Positions 1 through 9,558 of a stretch of DNA of 58,797 nucleotides are shown here, one piece after another. How positions within the stretch are numbered: position 1 is the stretch's first letter; the number at the start of each line of letters is the position of its first letter. The DNA comes from Azoarcus sp. GTDB taxonomy: Bacteria > Pseudomonadota > Gammaproteobacteria > Burkholderiales > Rhodocyclaceae. The position numbers were made by a program, and so were the translations under genes. The notes below the pieces were generated by a model. The model was not told the origin of the DNA. It worked only from the letters and a program-made list of their open reading frames with translations, and did no database searches. The stretch covers positions 1 through 58,797 of the forward strand of contig JAISPJ010000102.1 in the NCBI GenBank assembly GCA_031274995.1, read 5' to 3'.

Positions 1-1802
1 ACGGCGCAAAGGCTGGCAGGTTCATTGCGTTCCAGCAGTTGCCGGGCACGGCGCTCGGCGCGGACTGCGGGACTTGCCGTCAAAAGAACTTTCAACTGTG
101 CGCCGGGAAACACCGTGGAGCCCATGTCGCGCCCGTCTCCGACCAGCCCCGGCGCACGGTGAAACGTCCGCAGCCGAAACAACAACGCCTCGCGCACGGC
201 AGGCAGCGCCGCTACTTTTGAAGCCCCGGAAGAGATTTCCTCGTCGCGGATCGCTTCGCCGACTTCCCTGCCCTTCAGACGCACGCCGCCTGCGTGGAAT
301 ACCACATCCAACCGGGCGGCGACAGCCGCCACGCCCGCCTCGTCAGCCCAATCCACGCCCGCTTCCCGCGCGGCCAGCGCAGCAAGACGGTAGAGTGCGC
401 CGGAATCGAGATAATGAAAACCAAGCGCCCGGGCAACCCGCGAGGAAACCGCCCCTTTGCCGGAAGCCGTGGGGCCGTCGATGGCAATCACCGGCGCAGG
501 CTCCACGACAGCCATGAAGCGGTCGAAATAATCGGGAAACGTCTTCGCCACGCAAACGGGATCACGAATGCGCAACGGCACGCCGAATGAAGCGAGCGAA
601 AAACACATCGCCATGCGGTGATCGTCGTATGTGTCGATGACAGCAGGCAGGAGCGGATGCGCCGGTTCCGGCGGAACGATTCTCAAAAAATCAGCCCCTT
701 CTTCCACCCGCACGTTCAGTTTTCGCAATTCGGCAGCCATCGCGGCAATGCGGTCGGTTTCCTTCACCCGCCAACTGGCGATGTTGGCGAGCGTGGTTTC
801 CCCTTGCGCGAACAGCGCGACTACGGCCAGCGTCATGGCCGCGTCGGGAATGTGGTTGCAATCCAGATGAATCCCGGCAAGCGGTTTGCCACCGACGGGC
901 CGGGCAGCAGAAATCCAGTCCTCGCCCGCTTCCACCTTCGCTCCCATCGCCGCCAGGGCATCCGCGAAACGCACATCCCCCTGAATCGCGTTTTTCCCCA
1001 CACCTGTCACGCGGACGGAATTTCCCGCGCCTGCCCCGATCGCGCCAAGGGCGAGAAAGTAGGAAGCCGAGGAAGCGTCGCCTTCCACCTGATAGAGACC
1101 GGGCGAGCGGTAACGCGCCCCGGCGGGAATCGAGAACGCCCGCCAGCCCTCCCGTTCCACGGCCACGCCAAAACGCGCCATCAGGTCCAGCGTGATGTCG
1201 ACATAGGGCTTGGAAATCAGTTCTCCTTCGACTTCTACCAAAACCTGCGCCCCGGCAAGCGGCAACGCCATCAAAAGGCCGCTCAGGAACTGGCTGGATA
1301 CATCTCCGCGAATTTTCACCACGCTGCCGGGCCGGATGACGGCAGGGCGAATCAAAAGCGGCGGAAAACCCTGCTTTTCAAGGCTGTCGATATTTGCCCC
1401 ACAAGCTCTGAGCGCCTCAACAAGATCGCCGACAGGCCGCTCGTGCATCCGTGGAACGCCCTTCAACACGTACTCTCCACCCGCGAAAGAGAGCGCCGCC
1501 GTCAGAGACCGAAAAGCCGTCCCCGCATTGCCGAGAGAAAGCTCTGCCTGCCGCACGGGAAACCGCCCACCGCAACCTGTCACCCGCAAGCCTCCCTCGC
1601 CTGCCGTTGACATCACAACGCCCAATGCCGCGAGCGCCTCCCGCATCCGCGCCGTATCGTCGGAATCCAGCAAGGCATGTAATTCCGTTTCCCCCTGCGC
1701 AAGCGCGGCCAAGAGCAGCGCACGGTTGGAAATGCTCTTGGAACCGGGCAGCGCCACGCTTCCGAAAGCGGAAACCATCTGGGGAAGGTCGATGAAATTC
1801 AT
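1..1802 (-). CDS. aroA-cmk: Fused EPSP synthase / cytidylate kinase (AroA-Cmk), 3' end beyond the left edge
   Basis: One uninterrupted minus-strand frame starts with ATG at 1802-1800 (MNFIDLP) and runs off the left edge without a stop. Residues 1 to about 435 are 3-phosphoshikimate 1-carboxyvinyltransferase, the penultimate step of chorismate synthesis: [15 protein letters not shown] near the N-terminus, the LGNAGTA loop at about 90-96, [12 protein letters not shown], and DDHRMAM near the domain end. From about residue 437 the chain continues as CMP kinase with the P-loop [20 protein letters not shown] and [12 protein letters not shown]. Such fusions are known in Betaproteobacteria. The residue after FR in the NAGTAFR loop is Ser99 (codon 1506-1508), where class I enzymes usually have Pro. 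Because the frame is open at the window edge, the gene is visible only by direct translation. The MaoC-like gene lies upstream on the same strand. Confidence 0.95.
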   Translation of the reverse strand, partial: MNFIDLPQMVSAFGSVALPGSKSISNRALLLAALAQGETELHALLDSDDTARMREALAALGVVMSTAGEGGLRVTGCGGRFPVRQAELSLGNAGTAFRSLTAALSFAGGEYVLKGVPRMHERPVGDLVEALRACGANIDSLEKQGFPPLLIRPAVIRPGSVVKIRGDVSSQFLSGLLMALPLAGAQVLVEVEGELISKPYVDITLDLMARFGVAVEREGWRAFSIPAGARYRSPGLYQVEGDASSASYFLALGAIGAGAGNSVRVTGVGKNAIQGDVRFADALAAMGAKVEAGEDWISAARPVGGKPLAGIHLDCNHIPDAAMTLAVVALFAQGETTLANIASWRVKETDRIAAMAAELRKLNVRVEEGADFLRIVPPEPAHPLLPAVIDTYDDHRMAMCFSLASFGVPLRIRDPVCVAKTFPDYFDRFMAVVEPAPVIAIDGPTASGKGAVSSRVARALGFHYLDSGALYRLAALAAREAGVDWADEAGVAAVAARLDVVFHAGGVRLKGREVGEAIRDEEISSGASKVAALPAVREALLFRLRTFHRAPGLVGDGRDMGSTVFPGAQLKVLLTASPAVRAERRARQLLERNEPASLCA

Positions 1803-1846
1803 GGATGCCCTGCGCCTGGGGCAACTGCTCCAAGATTTGCCACGGC

Positions 1847-2311
1847 TTATTTCGCCCCGCGCCGAAACGCCAACAGCTTCGACACCAGTTTCTGCACCTG
1901 TTCGCCGTCCTGGTTGAACGTATCGGTTTGCAGGGTGACGATTCCCCGGCCGGGTCTGGATTTGGACGGCACAATGCCGACGATGGTACTTTCTGTCCGC
2001 AATACATCGCCGGGACGGGTCGGGCACGGCCAGGAAATTTCGACCCCCGCGCCGATGAGACCCTCCGAGAACGGAACGCTTTCCACCATCAGCCGCATGG
2101 TGATTGCCGCCGTGTGCCAGCCGCTGGCAGCAAGTCCCCCGAAAAAGGATTGTGCGGCGGCAAATTCATCCAGATGAAATGGCTGCGGATCGAAATTGCG
2201 GGCAAAATCCTTGATCTGCGCCGTATCGAGCGGAAATTCCCGGCTCAGGTAACGATTTCCGACAGCGAGGTCGTCCAGCGCAACGAGCTTTGTTTCACTT
2301 TTATTCATCAT
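1847..2311 (-). CDS. MaoC-like (R)-specific enoyl-CoA hydratase family protein
   Basis: A protein of 154 residues from the ATG at 2311 ([10 protein letters not shown]; 2308 is an equally possible start). It has the hot-dog-fold hydratase signature: [18 protein letters not shown] with the Asp and His spaced as in R-hydratase active sites, followed by [16 protein letters not shown] and a C-terminal PSKSRPGRG strand region. Members hydrate trans-2-enoyl-CoA or related thioesters in fatty-acid or polyhydroxyalkanoate metabolism; the substrate here cannot be told. The frame is open up to 2362, but that would overlap the upstream transporter gene, and the MMNK start fits the domain better. No strong ribosome binding site is visible. 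It lies 20 bases after the NSS transporter and 45 bases before aroA-cmk, all on the same strand. Confidence 0.85.
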   Translation of the reverse strand: MMNKSETKLVALDDLAVGNRYLSREFPLDTAQIKDFARNFDPQPFHLDEFAAAQSFFGGLAASGWHTAAITMRLMVESVPFSEGLIGAGVEISWPCPTRPGDVLRTESTIVGIVPSKSRPGRGIVTLQTDTFNQDGEQVQKLVSKLLAFRRGAK

Positions 2312-2330
2312 ATCATCAATATCTCTATTC

Positions 2331-3704
2331 TTATTTGAGCCAATCCCGCAAGACCAGTTCATAGAGAAATATCAGCGTAATGCCAACCGGCACGATAAAG
2401 CGCAACACATTGAACCACAGGGTAAACGCGCGCTGTTTCAGGCGTATCTCGTCCACAACGATCACCTTGCCAAGCCGCCAGCCCACGTAGATGGCGATGG
2501 CAAGCCCGGAAAGCGGCATCATGACGCGCGTGGCGAGATGATCCAGCAGTTCGAAAAGGATACGGCCAAAAATCTTGAATTCCGACCATTTGTTGAATGA
2601 CAGGCACACCGCCAGGCCAAGCAGCCACACCGGCAACGCCGTCCCCCACGCCGCCCGGGCGCGGCGGATGCCATAGCGTTCGGTAAGCCAGGAAACGAAA
2701 GGTTCCAGGAGCGAGATGGATGACGTCCAAGCCGCAAAAATGACGAAAAGAAAGAAGAAGATGGCAAACAGCCGCCCACCGGGCATGTAGGTGAAGGCAA
2801 GCGGCAGGGTTTGGAGGATGAGACCCGGCCCGGCGGCGGGCGTCAGCCCGTAGCCGAAAGTCAGCGAAAAAATGGCTGCCCCGGAAAGCAATCCGATGAA
2901 AGAGCCGGCTGCCGCAATCCACACGCAGGTGTGGCCGATATTCGTCTTTTTGTCGAGATAGGAGCCATAGGCCATGATGGCCCCCATCCCGAGACTCAAT
3001 GAGAAAAAGGCATGCCCCATCCCGTCAATGACGACGCCAGGTTTGATCGCTTCGGTCTTGAGGTTGAACATGAAACCGAGCGCCTTCGGCATGTCACCCG
3101 CCACCGCGCCCCATATGGTCAGCAAAACCAGAATCAGGAAAAGCAGCGGAAGCATGATCTTGTTGGCGGCTTCGATTCCGCCTACCACACCCCGCGCCAC
3201 CACGCCAGCGGTAAGAATCATGAAAACGGTATGCCACAGGCCCAAACGCAAAGGGTCGCTTATCATTGCGTCATAAGCCGCCTTGGCCTCTTCTGCCGTA
3301 TTGACATACACCCCCTCCACCAGCGATTGCCAGAAATAGTCCACCATCCATCCTGAAACCACGCTGTAAAACGACAAGATCATCAACGCGCCGAATATCC
3401 CGACCCATCCCAGCAAGGCCCACCACGAAGAATTACCCGATTCTTCGGCGGTATTGAGCATGGCAACGACGGGATTGCCCCGTCCTCGCCTGCCAATGAG
3501 AATTTCCGCCATGAGGAGCGGCAACCCGATGAGGGCGACACAAACCAGATAAACGACGACGAAGACTCCCACGCTGCCCTCGCTCGCGCCGGCAAGATAA
3601 GAGAACTTCCAGATATTGCCGAGCCCGACGGCAGAACCAATGGTGACGAGAATGAAAGCCCAGCGACTGGACCAAGTGGAACGGGAGGACGTGGCTTGGC
3701 TCAT
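2331..3704 (-). CDS. Sodium-dependent transporter of the NSS (neurotransmitter:sodium symporter) family
   Basis: An integral membrane protein of 457 residues. After a short Ser-rich N-terminus comes WAFILVTIGSAVGLGNIWKF, the TM1 sodium- and substrate-binding region of the LeuT/SNF family (usually GLGNxWRFPY; here WKFSY). About eleven to twelve hydrophobic segments follow, including the GMGAIMAYGSYL stretch typical of TM6 and the ASFIGLLSGAAIFS stretch of TM7. Bacterial relatives import amino acids with sodium; the substrate cannot be assigned. It is the gene after the nuo cluster on the same strand, 78 bases from the DUF2818 gene, so it may be read through from nuo, but no functional link is evident. 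Confidence 0.92.
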   Translation of the reverse strand: MSQATSSRSTWSSRWAFILVTIGSAVGLGNIWKFSYLAGASEGSVGVFVVVYLVCVALIGLPLLMAEILIGRRGRGNPVVAMLNTAEESGNSSWWALLGWVGIFGALMILSFYSVVSGWMVDYFWQSLVEGVYVNTAEEAKAAYDAMISDPLRLGLWHTVFMILTAGVVARGVVGGIEAANKIMLPLLFLILVLLTIWGAVAGDMPKALGFMFNLKTEAIKPGVVIDGMGHAFFSLSLGMGAIMAYGSYLDKKTNIGHTCVWIAAAGSFIGLLSGAAIFSLTFGYGLTPAAGPGLILQTLPLAFTYMPGGRLFAIFFFLFVIFAAWTSSISLLEPFVSWLTERYGIRRARAAWGTALPVWLLGLAVCLSFNKWSEFKIFGRILFELLDHLATRVMMPLSGLAIAIYVGWRLGKVIVVDEIRLKQRAFTLWFNVLRFIVPVGITLIFLYELVLRDWLK

Positions 3705-3782
3705 GAGAAAACCCGCGCGTATGGGTCAAGACGTTAAAAAGCCGTGGGATAGATTGTACATGCACCCCGCGCACGAATTGAT

Positions 3783-4124
3783 TTATTCCTGGCAGCGCGG
3801 CATTTCAACGGTGCGGCGGCGATTGTTGCGCCACAGATGGCGATAGATGAACCCCGGAAAGGCAAACACGAAAAAAAGGCAGAGCATGGCCACGTAGAAT
3901 TGCCAGTTTTTCGGATAAACGCTGCCATAGGCGCTTTTTTCCAGCAGGAAAGCGGCCCCCCCCACGACAAGATAAAGCACGAGCAGTTCCAGAAACCGCC
4001 AACCGAACGCTTTGCGTCCCGAGGGGTGAGGCCAGACGAACATCACTCGCTCAAACAGGAAGGGCAGATTGGCCGCCACAAGGGCAAGACCCACCACAAT
4101 CCAGACCGTGGCAGAACCTTTCAT
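3783..4124 (-). CDS. DUF2818 membrane protein at the end of the nuo operon
   Basis: A protein of 113 residues with three likely membrane segments: about 5-22 (VWIVVGLALVAANLPFLF), 44-62 (LELLVLYLVVGGAAFLL) and 77-95 (FYVAMLCLFFVFAFPGF). The PENW-like motif PKNWQFYV before the last segment and the cytoplasmic end YRHLWRNNRR match DUF2818, a family found almost only behind nuoN in Betaproteobacteria. It starts 23 bases after nuoN. A role in complex I assembly or in its membrane arm is suggested by position only; no function is established. Confidence 0.88.
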   Translation of the reverse strand: MKGSATVWIVVGLALVAANLPFLFERVMFVWPHPSGRKAFGWRFLELLVLYLVVGGAAFLLEKSAYGSVYPKNWQFYVAMLCLFFVFAFPGFIYRHLWRNNRRRTVEMPRCQE

Positions 4125-4147
4125 ATCGTGTTCTTCCCGCTTTCAGT

Positions 4148-5623
4148 TCAACCGCCAACCACAAACGCCGCCCTCATGGCACCTTCGCACCATTTCAGCA
4201 GCGTTCCCGGCATCAGCCCGAGCAAGGCAATGGCCACGCCGTTGAGCGACAGCATCACCTGCAACTCGCCCGAGGCATTGAGCGGGGTATTGTCAACCGG
4301 CTCATCGAAATACATGAATTTGACGACGCGCAGATAGTAGAAAGCGCCGATGAGCGACATCGTCACCGCCAACACCGCAATCCAGAAATGCCCCGCCTGG
4401 ATCACTGCCTGGAGCACGGAGAACTTGGCAAAGAAGCCGACGAAGAAAGGAATGCCCGCCATCGAGAACATCACGAAAAGCATGAGCAATGCAAACCAGG
4501 GGTTGCGGCGGTTGAGTCCCTTGAAGTCCTCAATGTTTTCGGCCTCGAACCCCTCGCGCGAGAGCAGCACGACCATCCCGAACGCGGCCAAAGTCATAAG
4601 CGCGTAGGAAATGGCGTAAAACATGGCGCTGCTGTAACCCGTGGCGGCAGCGGAAGCTTCGCCGCCGGAGAGTAGCCCCATGAGCATGAAACCCATGTGC
4701 GAGATGCCGGAGTAAGCCAGCATACGTTTGATGTTGTGCTGTATCAGCGCCGCAAGGTTACCCAGGACAATGGACATGGCGGCAACGAACAGCAGCATGG
4801 ATTGCCAATGCCCGGCCAATTCGGGCAACGCGCTCGCCAGCAGGCGCAGCGCCAGCGCGAAAGCGGCAAGCTTGGGCGCACTGGACAGAATGAGCGTCAC
4901 GGCGGTCGGCGACCCCTGATAGACATCGGGAACCCACATGTGGAACGGCGCGACACCCAACTTGAACGAGATACCGGCAACGAGAAAAACAAGGCCGAAA
5001 AGCAGCACCGTCTTGTCAACCCCTTTGCTGGCCACGGCCTGATGCACCGCAGACAGCTCCAGCGATCCGCCGGTCGCGCCGTAGATCATCGACATGCCGT
5101 AGAGCAACAGGCCGGAGGCGAGCGCCCCCAGCACGAAATACTTCATCCCTGCCTCGGTGGAACGCGCCGTGTCACGGTCGAACGCCACCAGCGCGTAGAG
5201 CGCGAGCGACATCATCTCCAGACCGACATAGAGAATCAGCAGATGGTTGGCGGTAATCATCACCATCATGCCGAGAGTGGTCAGGAGCGCGAGCAAGTAA
5301 TACTCGGGGCGATCAAGCTTGCGGTCCGCAAGATAACCGCGCCCATAGAGCAGCGCGACCATCATCGAGAGATACACCATCAGCTTGAGAATGCCGCCCG
5401 GCGGGTCACGCACGAACATGTTGCTGAAGGCAAAATCGCTCGTGGCCTCCAGGGTAAAGAACGTGATGAAGGTCGCCACGATCAGCGTGAGCTGGGTTAG
5501 CACATAGGCCAGGCCACGCGCAATGTCACGAGCGAAAGCCGTCGCGAGCATGATCGCCAGGATCATGATCGCGACGAAAACTTCGGCCGTCGCCGAGTAA
5601 AGATTGGAAACATCAAAGCTCAT
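4148..5623 (-). CDS. nuoN: NADH-quinone oxidoreductase subunit N
   Basis: A polytopic protein of 491 residues and one of the three antiporter-like subunits (L, M, N) of the complex I membrane arm that couple quinone reduction to proton translocation. Typical elements are ITANHLLILYVGLEMMSLAL with the conserved Glu in the fifth helix region, KYFVLGALASGLLLYGMS, the lysine-bearing FKLGVAPFHMWVPDVYQG, and HNIKRMLAYSGISHMGF. Start is ATG at 5623. It follows nuoM by 32 bases and precedes the DUF2818 gene. Length is normal for the family. Confidence 0.97.
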   Translation of the reverse strand: MSFDVSNLYSATAEVFVAIMILAIMLATAFARDIARGLAYVLTQLTLIVATFITFFTLEATSDFAFSNMFVRDPPGGILKLMVYLSMMVALLYGRGYLADRKLDRPEYYLLALLTTLGMMVMITANHLLILYVGLEMMSLALYALVAFDRDTARSTEAGMKYFVLGALASGLLLYGMSMIYGATGGSLELSAVHQAVASKGVDKTVLLFGLVFLVAGISFKLGVAPFHMWVPDVYQGSPTAVTLILSSAPKLAAFALALRLLASALPELAGHWQSMLLFVAAMSIVLGNLAALIQHNIKRMLAYSGISHMGFMLMGLLSGGEASAAATGYSSAMFYAISYALMTLAAFGMVVLLSREGFEAENIEDFKGLNRRNPWFALLMLFVMFSMAGIPFFVGFFAKFSVLQAVIQAGHFWIAVLAVTMSLIGAFYYLRVVKFMYFDEPVDNTPLNASGELQVMLSLNGVAIALLGLMPGTLLKWCEGAMRAAFVVGG

Positions 5624-5655
5624 CTTTCGATCGTCCGTTATCGGGCTGCGCCTGC

Positions 5656-7140
5656 TCAGAGCGGGAGCATTTTGCCATTAACATGTTCCAGGAGATGATT
5701 TACCGAAGCGTGCATCACATCAGTGAAGGGGAAGGGATACAGACCCATCGCCAGCACGCACAGGGCGAGCAAGGCAAGGAAAAAGAATTCGCGCCGGTTG
5801 ATATCGGTCAGCCCGGCCACCTTCTCATTCGCCACTGCGCCGAACACCACGCGCTTGTACATCCACAGCGTGTAGGCCGCGCCAAGAATCAGGGTGGTCG
5901 CCGCGAGGAAGGCGATCAGGAAGCTCTCCTGCATCGCGCCAAGGATGACGGTGAATTCACCGACAAAACCGCTCGTCGCAGGCAAACCCGCGTTCGCCAT
6001 CGCAAAGAGCATAAAGAAAGCGGCAAACTTCGGCATGGTGTTCACCACGCCGCCGTAATCGGCAATCTGGCGCGAGTGCACGCGGTCGTAGAGCACGCCG
6101 ATGCACAGGAACATCGCGCCGGAAACAAAGCCGTGGGAAATCATCTGGACCAGCGCACCCTCGATGCCAAGCTGATTGTGCAGAAAAAATCCGAGGGTGA
6201 CGAACCCCATGTGCGAAACCGAAGAATAGGCGACAAGCTTCTTCATGTCGGTCTGCGCCAACGCCACGAAACCAATATAGACCACCGCGACCAGCGACAG
6301 CCCGACAACGAGCCAGGTAAACTCCCTGCACGCGTCCGGCACGATGGGCAACGCAAACCGGACAAAACCGTAAGCACCGAGTTTCAGGGCAATGGCCGCC
6401 AGCACCACCGAACCGCCCGTGGGCGCTTCAACGTGGGCATCCGGCAACCAGGTATGTACCGGCCACATTGGCACCTTGACCCCGAAGGCCGCGAGGAAGG
6501 CGAAGAAAATCAATGTCTGTGCCCCCACGGCCACGGGGGTTCGGTGCCATTCGAGAATCTCGAAGCTGCCGGTCGTGTTGTAAAGATAGATGAGCGCCAG
6601 CAACAGCAACAGCGAACCGGCCAATGTAAAGAGGAAGAACTTGAAGGCCGCGTAGACCCGGTTCGGCCCGCCCCAGATACCAATGATGAGATAGAGCGGA
6701 ATCAGCGAAGCTTCAAAGAAGACGTAAAACAGCACGCCATCAAGCGCCGAGAAAATGCCGTTCATCAGGCCGGACATGATGAGAAAGGCAGCCATGTACT
6801 GCGCCACCCGGCTCTGGATGGACGTCCATCCCGCGATCACCACGATGATGGTCATGAAGGCATTCAGCAGCACGAACCACAGCGAGATACCGTCGACGCC
6901 GAGGTGATAATTGATGTTGAAATACTCAATCCAGGGCCGTAACTCTTCGAACTGCATGGCAAAGGAGCCAGTCTCAAAACGGGCATAGAGCGGGATGGTC
7001 ACGGCAAAACCCAGAATTGCGGTCAGCAGCGCCGCCACGCGCGCCATGCGGGCATTGGTATCCGGCCCGGTGGCCAGCACCAGCAGCCCACCGAGTATCG
7101 GTATCCATATCGCCAGACTGAGGAAGGGAATATCCGTCAT
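5656..7140 (-). CDS. nuoM: NADH-quinone oxidoreductase subunit M
   Basis: A protein of 494 residues, proton-pumping antiporter-like subunit of the complex I membrane arm. Signatures: YFNINYHLGVDGISLWFVLL, FYVFFEASLIPLYLIIGIWG with the essential Glu of the fifth helix, GVKVPMWPVHTWLPDAHVEA with lysine and histidine of the channel, and QTDMKKLVAYSSVSHMGFV. Start ATG at 7140. A 62-base gap separates it from nuoL; this gap carries no feature I recognise. Normal length and no missing motif. Confidence 0.97.
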   Translation of the reverse strand: MTDIPFLSLAIWIPILGGLLVLATGPDTNARMARVAALLTAILGFAVTIPLYARFETGSFAMQFEELRPWIEYFNINYHLGVDGISLWFVLLNAFMTIIVVIAGWTSIQSRVAQYMAAFLIMSGLMNGIFSALDGVLFYVFFEASLIPLYLIIGIWGGPNRVYAAFKFFLFTLAGSLLLLLALIYLYNTTGSFEILEWHRTPVAVGAQTLIFFAFLAAFGVKVPMWPVHTWLPDAHVEAPTGGSVVLAAIALKLGAYGFVRFALPIVPDACREFTWLVVGLSLVAVVYIGFVALAQTDMKKLVAYSSVSHMGFVTLGFFLHNQLGIEGALVQMISHGFVSGAMFLCIGVLYDRVHSRQIADYGGVVNTMPKFAAFFMLFAMANAGLPATSGFVGEFTVILGAMQESFLIAFLAATTLILGAAYTLWMYKRVVFGAVANEKVAGLTDINRREFFFLALLALCVLAMGLYPFPFTDVMHASVNHLLEHVNGKMLPL

Positions 7141-7202
7141 TGTTGCTTTCCGTTCAATGCGCCGATCAAAGCGCGTTCGCTCTCGTTATCCGTTTGCCCC
7201 GC

Positions 7203-9209
7203 TCAACCGAAAGAAACCCAGAAAGTCAGCAGGACAAATACTCCGACGATCATGGTAAAGGCATATTGATACAGGTGGCCGGTCTGAAGCATCCCGACGG
7301 CACGCGCCGCGAACCCCACCAGCCCGGACGACCCGGACACCCCGACGCCGTCGATCAGCTCCTGCTCACCCTTGCGCCATAACTTATTACCAAGCGCGCA
7401 AGCGCCGCCCGCAAAAACAATCTCGTTGAAACGGTCGAAGTAATACTTGTTTTCCAGTACGGCAATGAGGCCGCCAAGCTTGCGCCGGATGGCAACAGGC
7501 CATTCGGGTTTGAGCATGTAAAACACCCAGGCGGTCATGACTCCGGCCAACGCCAACCAGAATGGCGGGGCCGCGAAACCATGCAGCGCCATGCCCGCCG
7601 CGCCATGGGACAAAATCTCCCTGATTTCCCCGAAAACGGCGGCGTGGTTCTCCCCAACAAAAATCGAAGCGCCAAACCAGCCCTCGTCGAGCAACGGCCC
7701 GATCGTGCAATAACCGATCAAGACAGACGGGATTGCCAGCAGGATCAGCGGCAGCGTCACCACCCATGGCGATTCGTGCGGCTTCTGCCCCGGCGCGAGG
7801 CCATGATGTTCTTCATCATGCCCGTCCCCATGCCCGTGGTGCGCCTGCCCGAACCGCTCCTTGCCGTGGAAGACGAGGAAATACATCCTGAACGAATAGA
7901 ACGCGGTCACGAACACTCCCACAAGCACACAGAAAAGCGCGTAACCCGCACCGGGAATCGAGGAGGCATGCACTGCCTCGATGATCGAATCCTTGGAATA
8001 GAAACCGGAGAAGAACGGCGTACCGATCAGGGCCAGCGAACCGACAAGCGAAGTGATCCAGGTAATCGGCATGTACTTCCGCAGGCCGCCCATGTTGCGC
8101 ATATCCTGATCGTGGTGCAGGCCGATGATGACCGAACCCGCCCCGAGGAAGAGCAGCGCCTTGAAGAAAGCGTGCGTCATCAGGTGGAAGATGGCCACCG
8201 AGTAAGCCGACACACCGAGCGCCACCGTCATGTAACCCAACTGCGACAGGGTGGAATACGCCACCACACGCTTGATGTCGTTCTGGACGATGCCGAGGAA
8301 GCCCATGAAAAGCGCCGTGGTCGCCCCAATGACCAACACGAAGGCAAGCGCGGTTTCAGACAGTTCAAAGAGCGGCGACATCCGCGCCACCATGAAAATA
8401 CCCGCCGTCACCATCGTCGCGGCGTGGATCAGCGCGGAAATCGGGGTCGGGCCTTCCATCGAATCGGGCAGCCACACATGCAGCGGAACCTGCGCCGACT
8501 TGCCCATCGCGCCGATGAACAGACAGATGCAGATCGTGGTGAGCAAGGGCCAGCCGATGCCCGGAACTTCCATCCCTGCCAGTTTTGACGCGGAATCGAA
8601 CGCATCCGCATAACCGAGGCTGCCGGCGTAGGCAACGATCAGGGCGATACCAAGCAGAAAACCGAAATCCCCCACGCGATTGACCAGGAACGCTTTCAGG
8701 TTGGCGTAAATCGCCGTCGGGCGCTTGTACCAGAAACCGATCAACAGGTAAGAAACCAGCCCCACCGCTTCCCATCCGAAGAAAAGCTGGAGGAAGTTGT
8801 TGGACATCACCAGCATCAGCATCGCAAAGGTAAACAGCGAGATATAGCTGAAAAACCGCTGATAACCGGGGTCTTCGGACATGTAGCCGATGGTGTAGAT
8901 ATGCACCATCAGGGACACGAAACTGACGACCAGCATCATCAGCACGGACAACTTGTCGATCAGGAAACCGACTTCGAAATTCACCCCTCCAGCCTGCATC
9001 CAGGTATAGACCGTGCCGTTGAAGGGCTTATACCCAGCCTGCTGCACGTCCTGGAAGACCATCACCGAAACCACAAAGGAAACCAGCACGCCGGCAATGG
9101 CGGCACAATGCGCGCCGGTGCGCCCGATCTGCCTGCCGAACAGGCCAGCGATAATCGCCCCGGCCAGCGGCGCAAGGGGCACGAGAAGATAAAGCGTTTT
9201 CATGTCCAT
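7203..9209 (-). CDS. nuoL: NADH-quinone oxidoreductase subunit L
   Basis: A protein of 668 residues, the distal antiporter-like subunit of complex I, whose long C-terminal lateral helix runs along the membrane arm. Visible motifs: FEVGFLIDKLSVLMM, FLQLFFGWEAVGLVSYLLIG with the conserved Glu, GKSAQVPLHVWLPDSMEGPT and NDIKRVVAYSTLSQLGYM. A His-rich loop (GQAHHGHGDGHDEEHHG) sits at about residues 433-449, common in proteobacterial NuoL. The start is ATG at 9209; a second ATG two codons on is possible. It follows nuoK by 15 bases. Confidence 0.97.
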   Translation of the reverse strand: MDMKTLYLLVPLAPLAGAIIAGLFGRQIGRTGAHCAAIAGVLVSFVVSVMVFQDVQQAGYKPFNGTVYTWMQAGGVNFEVGFLIDKLSVLMMLVVSFVSLMVHIYTIGYMSEDPGYQRFFSYISLFTFAMLMLVMSNNFLQLFFGWEAVGLVSYLLIGFWYKRPTAIYANLKAFLVNRVGDFGFLLGIALIVAYAGSLGYADAFDSASKLAGMEVPGIGWPLLTTICICLFIGAMGKSAQVPLHVWLPDSMEGPTPISALIHAATMVTAGIFMVARMSPLFELSETALAFVLVIGATTALFMGFLGIVQNDIKRVVAYSTLSQLGYMTVALGVSAYSVAIFHLMTHAFFKALLFLGAGSVIIGLHHDQDMRNMGGLRKYMPITWITSLVGSLALIGTPFFSGFYSKDSIIEAVHASSIPGAGYALFCVLVGVFVTAFYSFRMYFLVFHGKERFGQAHHGHGDGHDEEHHGLAPGQKPHESPWVVTLPLILLAIPSVLIGYCTIGPLLDEGWFGASIFVGENHAAVFGEIREILSHGAAGMALHGFAAPPFWLALAGVMTAWVFYMLKPEWPVAIRRKLGGLIAVLENKYYFDRFNEIVFAGGACALGNKLWRKGEQELIDGVGVSGSSGLVGFAARAVGMLQTGHLYQYAFTMIVGVFVLLTFWVSFG

Positions 9210-9224
9210 GATCGCGGCGTGTCC

Positions 9225-9530
9225 TTATCCCTTGAGGCTATCCAGGTCATCCACGTGGATCGTGCGCCGGTTGCGGAACAAAGCGACGAGAATCGCCAAG
9301 CCGATGGCCGATTCAGCCGCTGCCACGGTGAGGATGAAGAAAACGAAAACCTGCCCGGCGATATCCCCCAGGTAGCGCGAAAACGCGACGAAATTGATGT
9401 TGACCGCCAGCAGCATCAATTCGATCGACATCAGGAGGACGATGAGATTCTTCCGGTTGAGGAAAATCCCGGCCACGCTGATGGCGAACAATATCGCGCC
9501 CAGAATGAGATAGTGGGTTAGCGAAAGCAT
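9225..9530 (-). CDS. nuoK: NADH-quinone oxidoreductase subunit K
   Basis: A protein of 101 residues with three transmembrane helices, in the complex I membrane arm. The second helix carries the conserved Glu in [16 protein letters not shown] and the third the Glu in [18 protein letters not shown]; both lie on the proton pathway in characterised enzymes. Size is exactly that of the family. It lies between nuoJ and nuoL with short spacers. Confidence 0.97.
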   Translation of the reverse strand: MLSLTHYLILGAILFAISVAGIFLNRKNLIVLLMSIELMLLAVNINFVAFSRYLGDIAGQVFVFFILTVAAAESAIGLAILVALFRNRRTIHVDDLDSLKG

Positions 9531-9558
9531 CTTGTCAGTGGCTCCACGAACAGCATGT

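Noticed and set aside
618-1610. A 330-codon plus-strand open frame at the left end
   Set aside because: It is the antisense shadow of the aroA-cmk fusion, which has clear active-site motifs on the minus strand.
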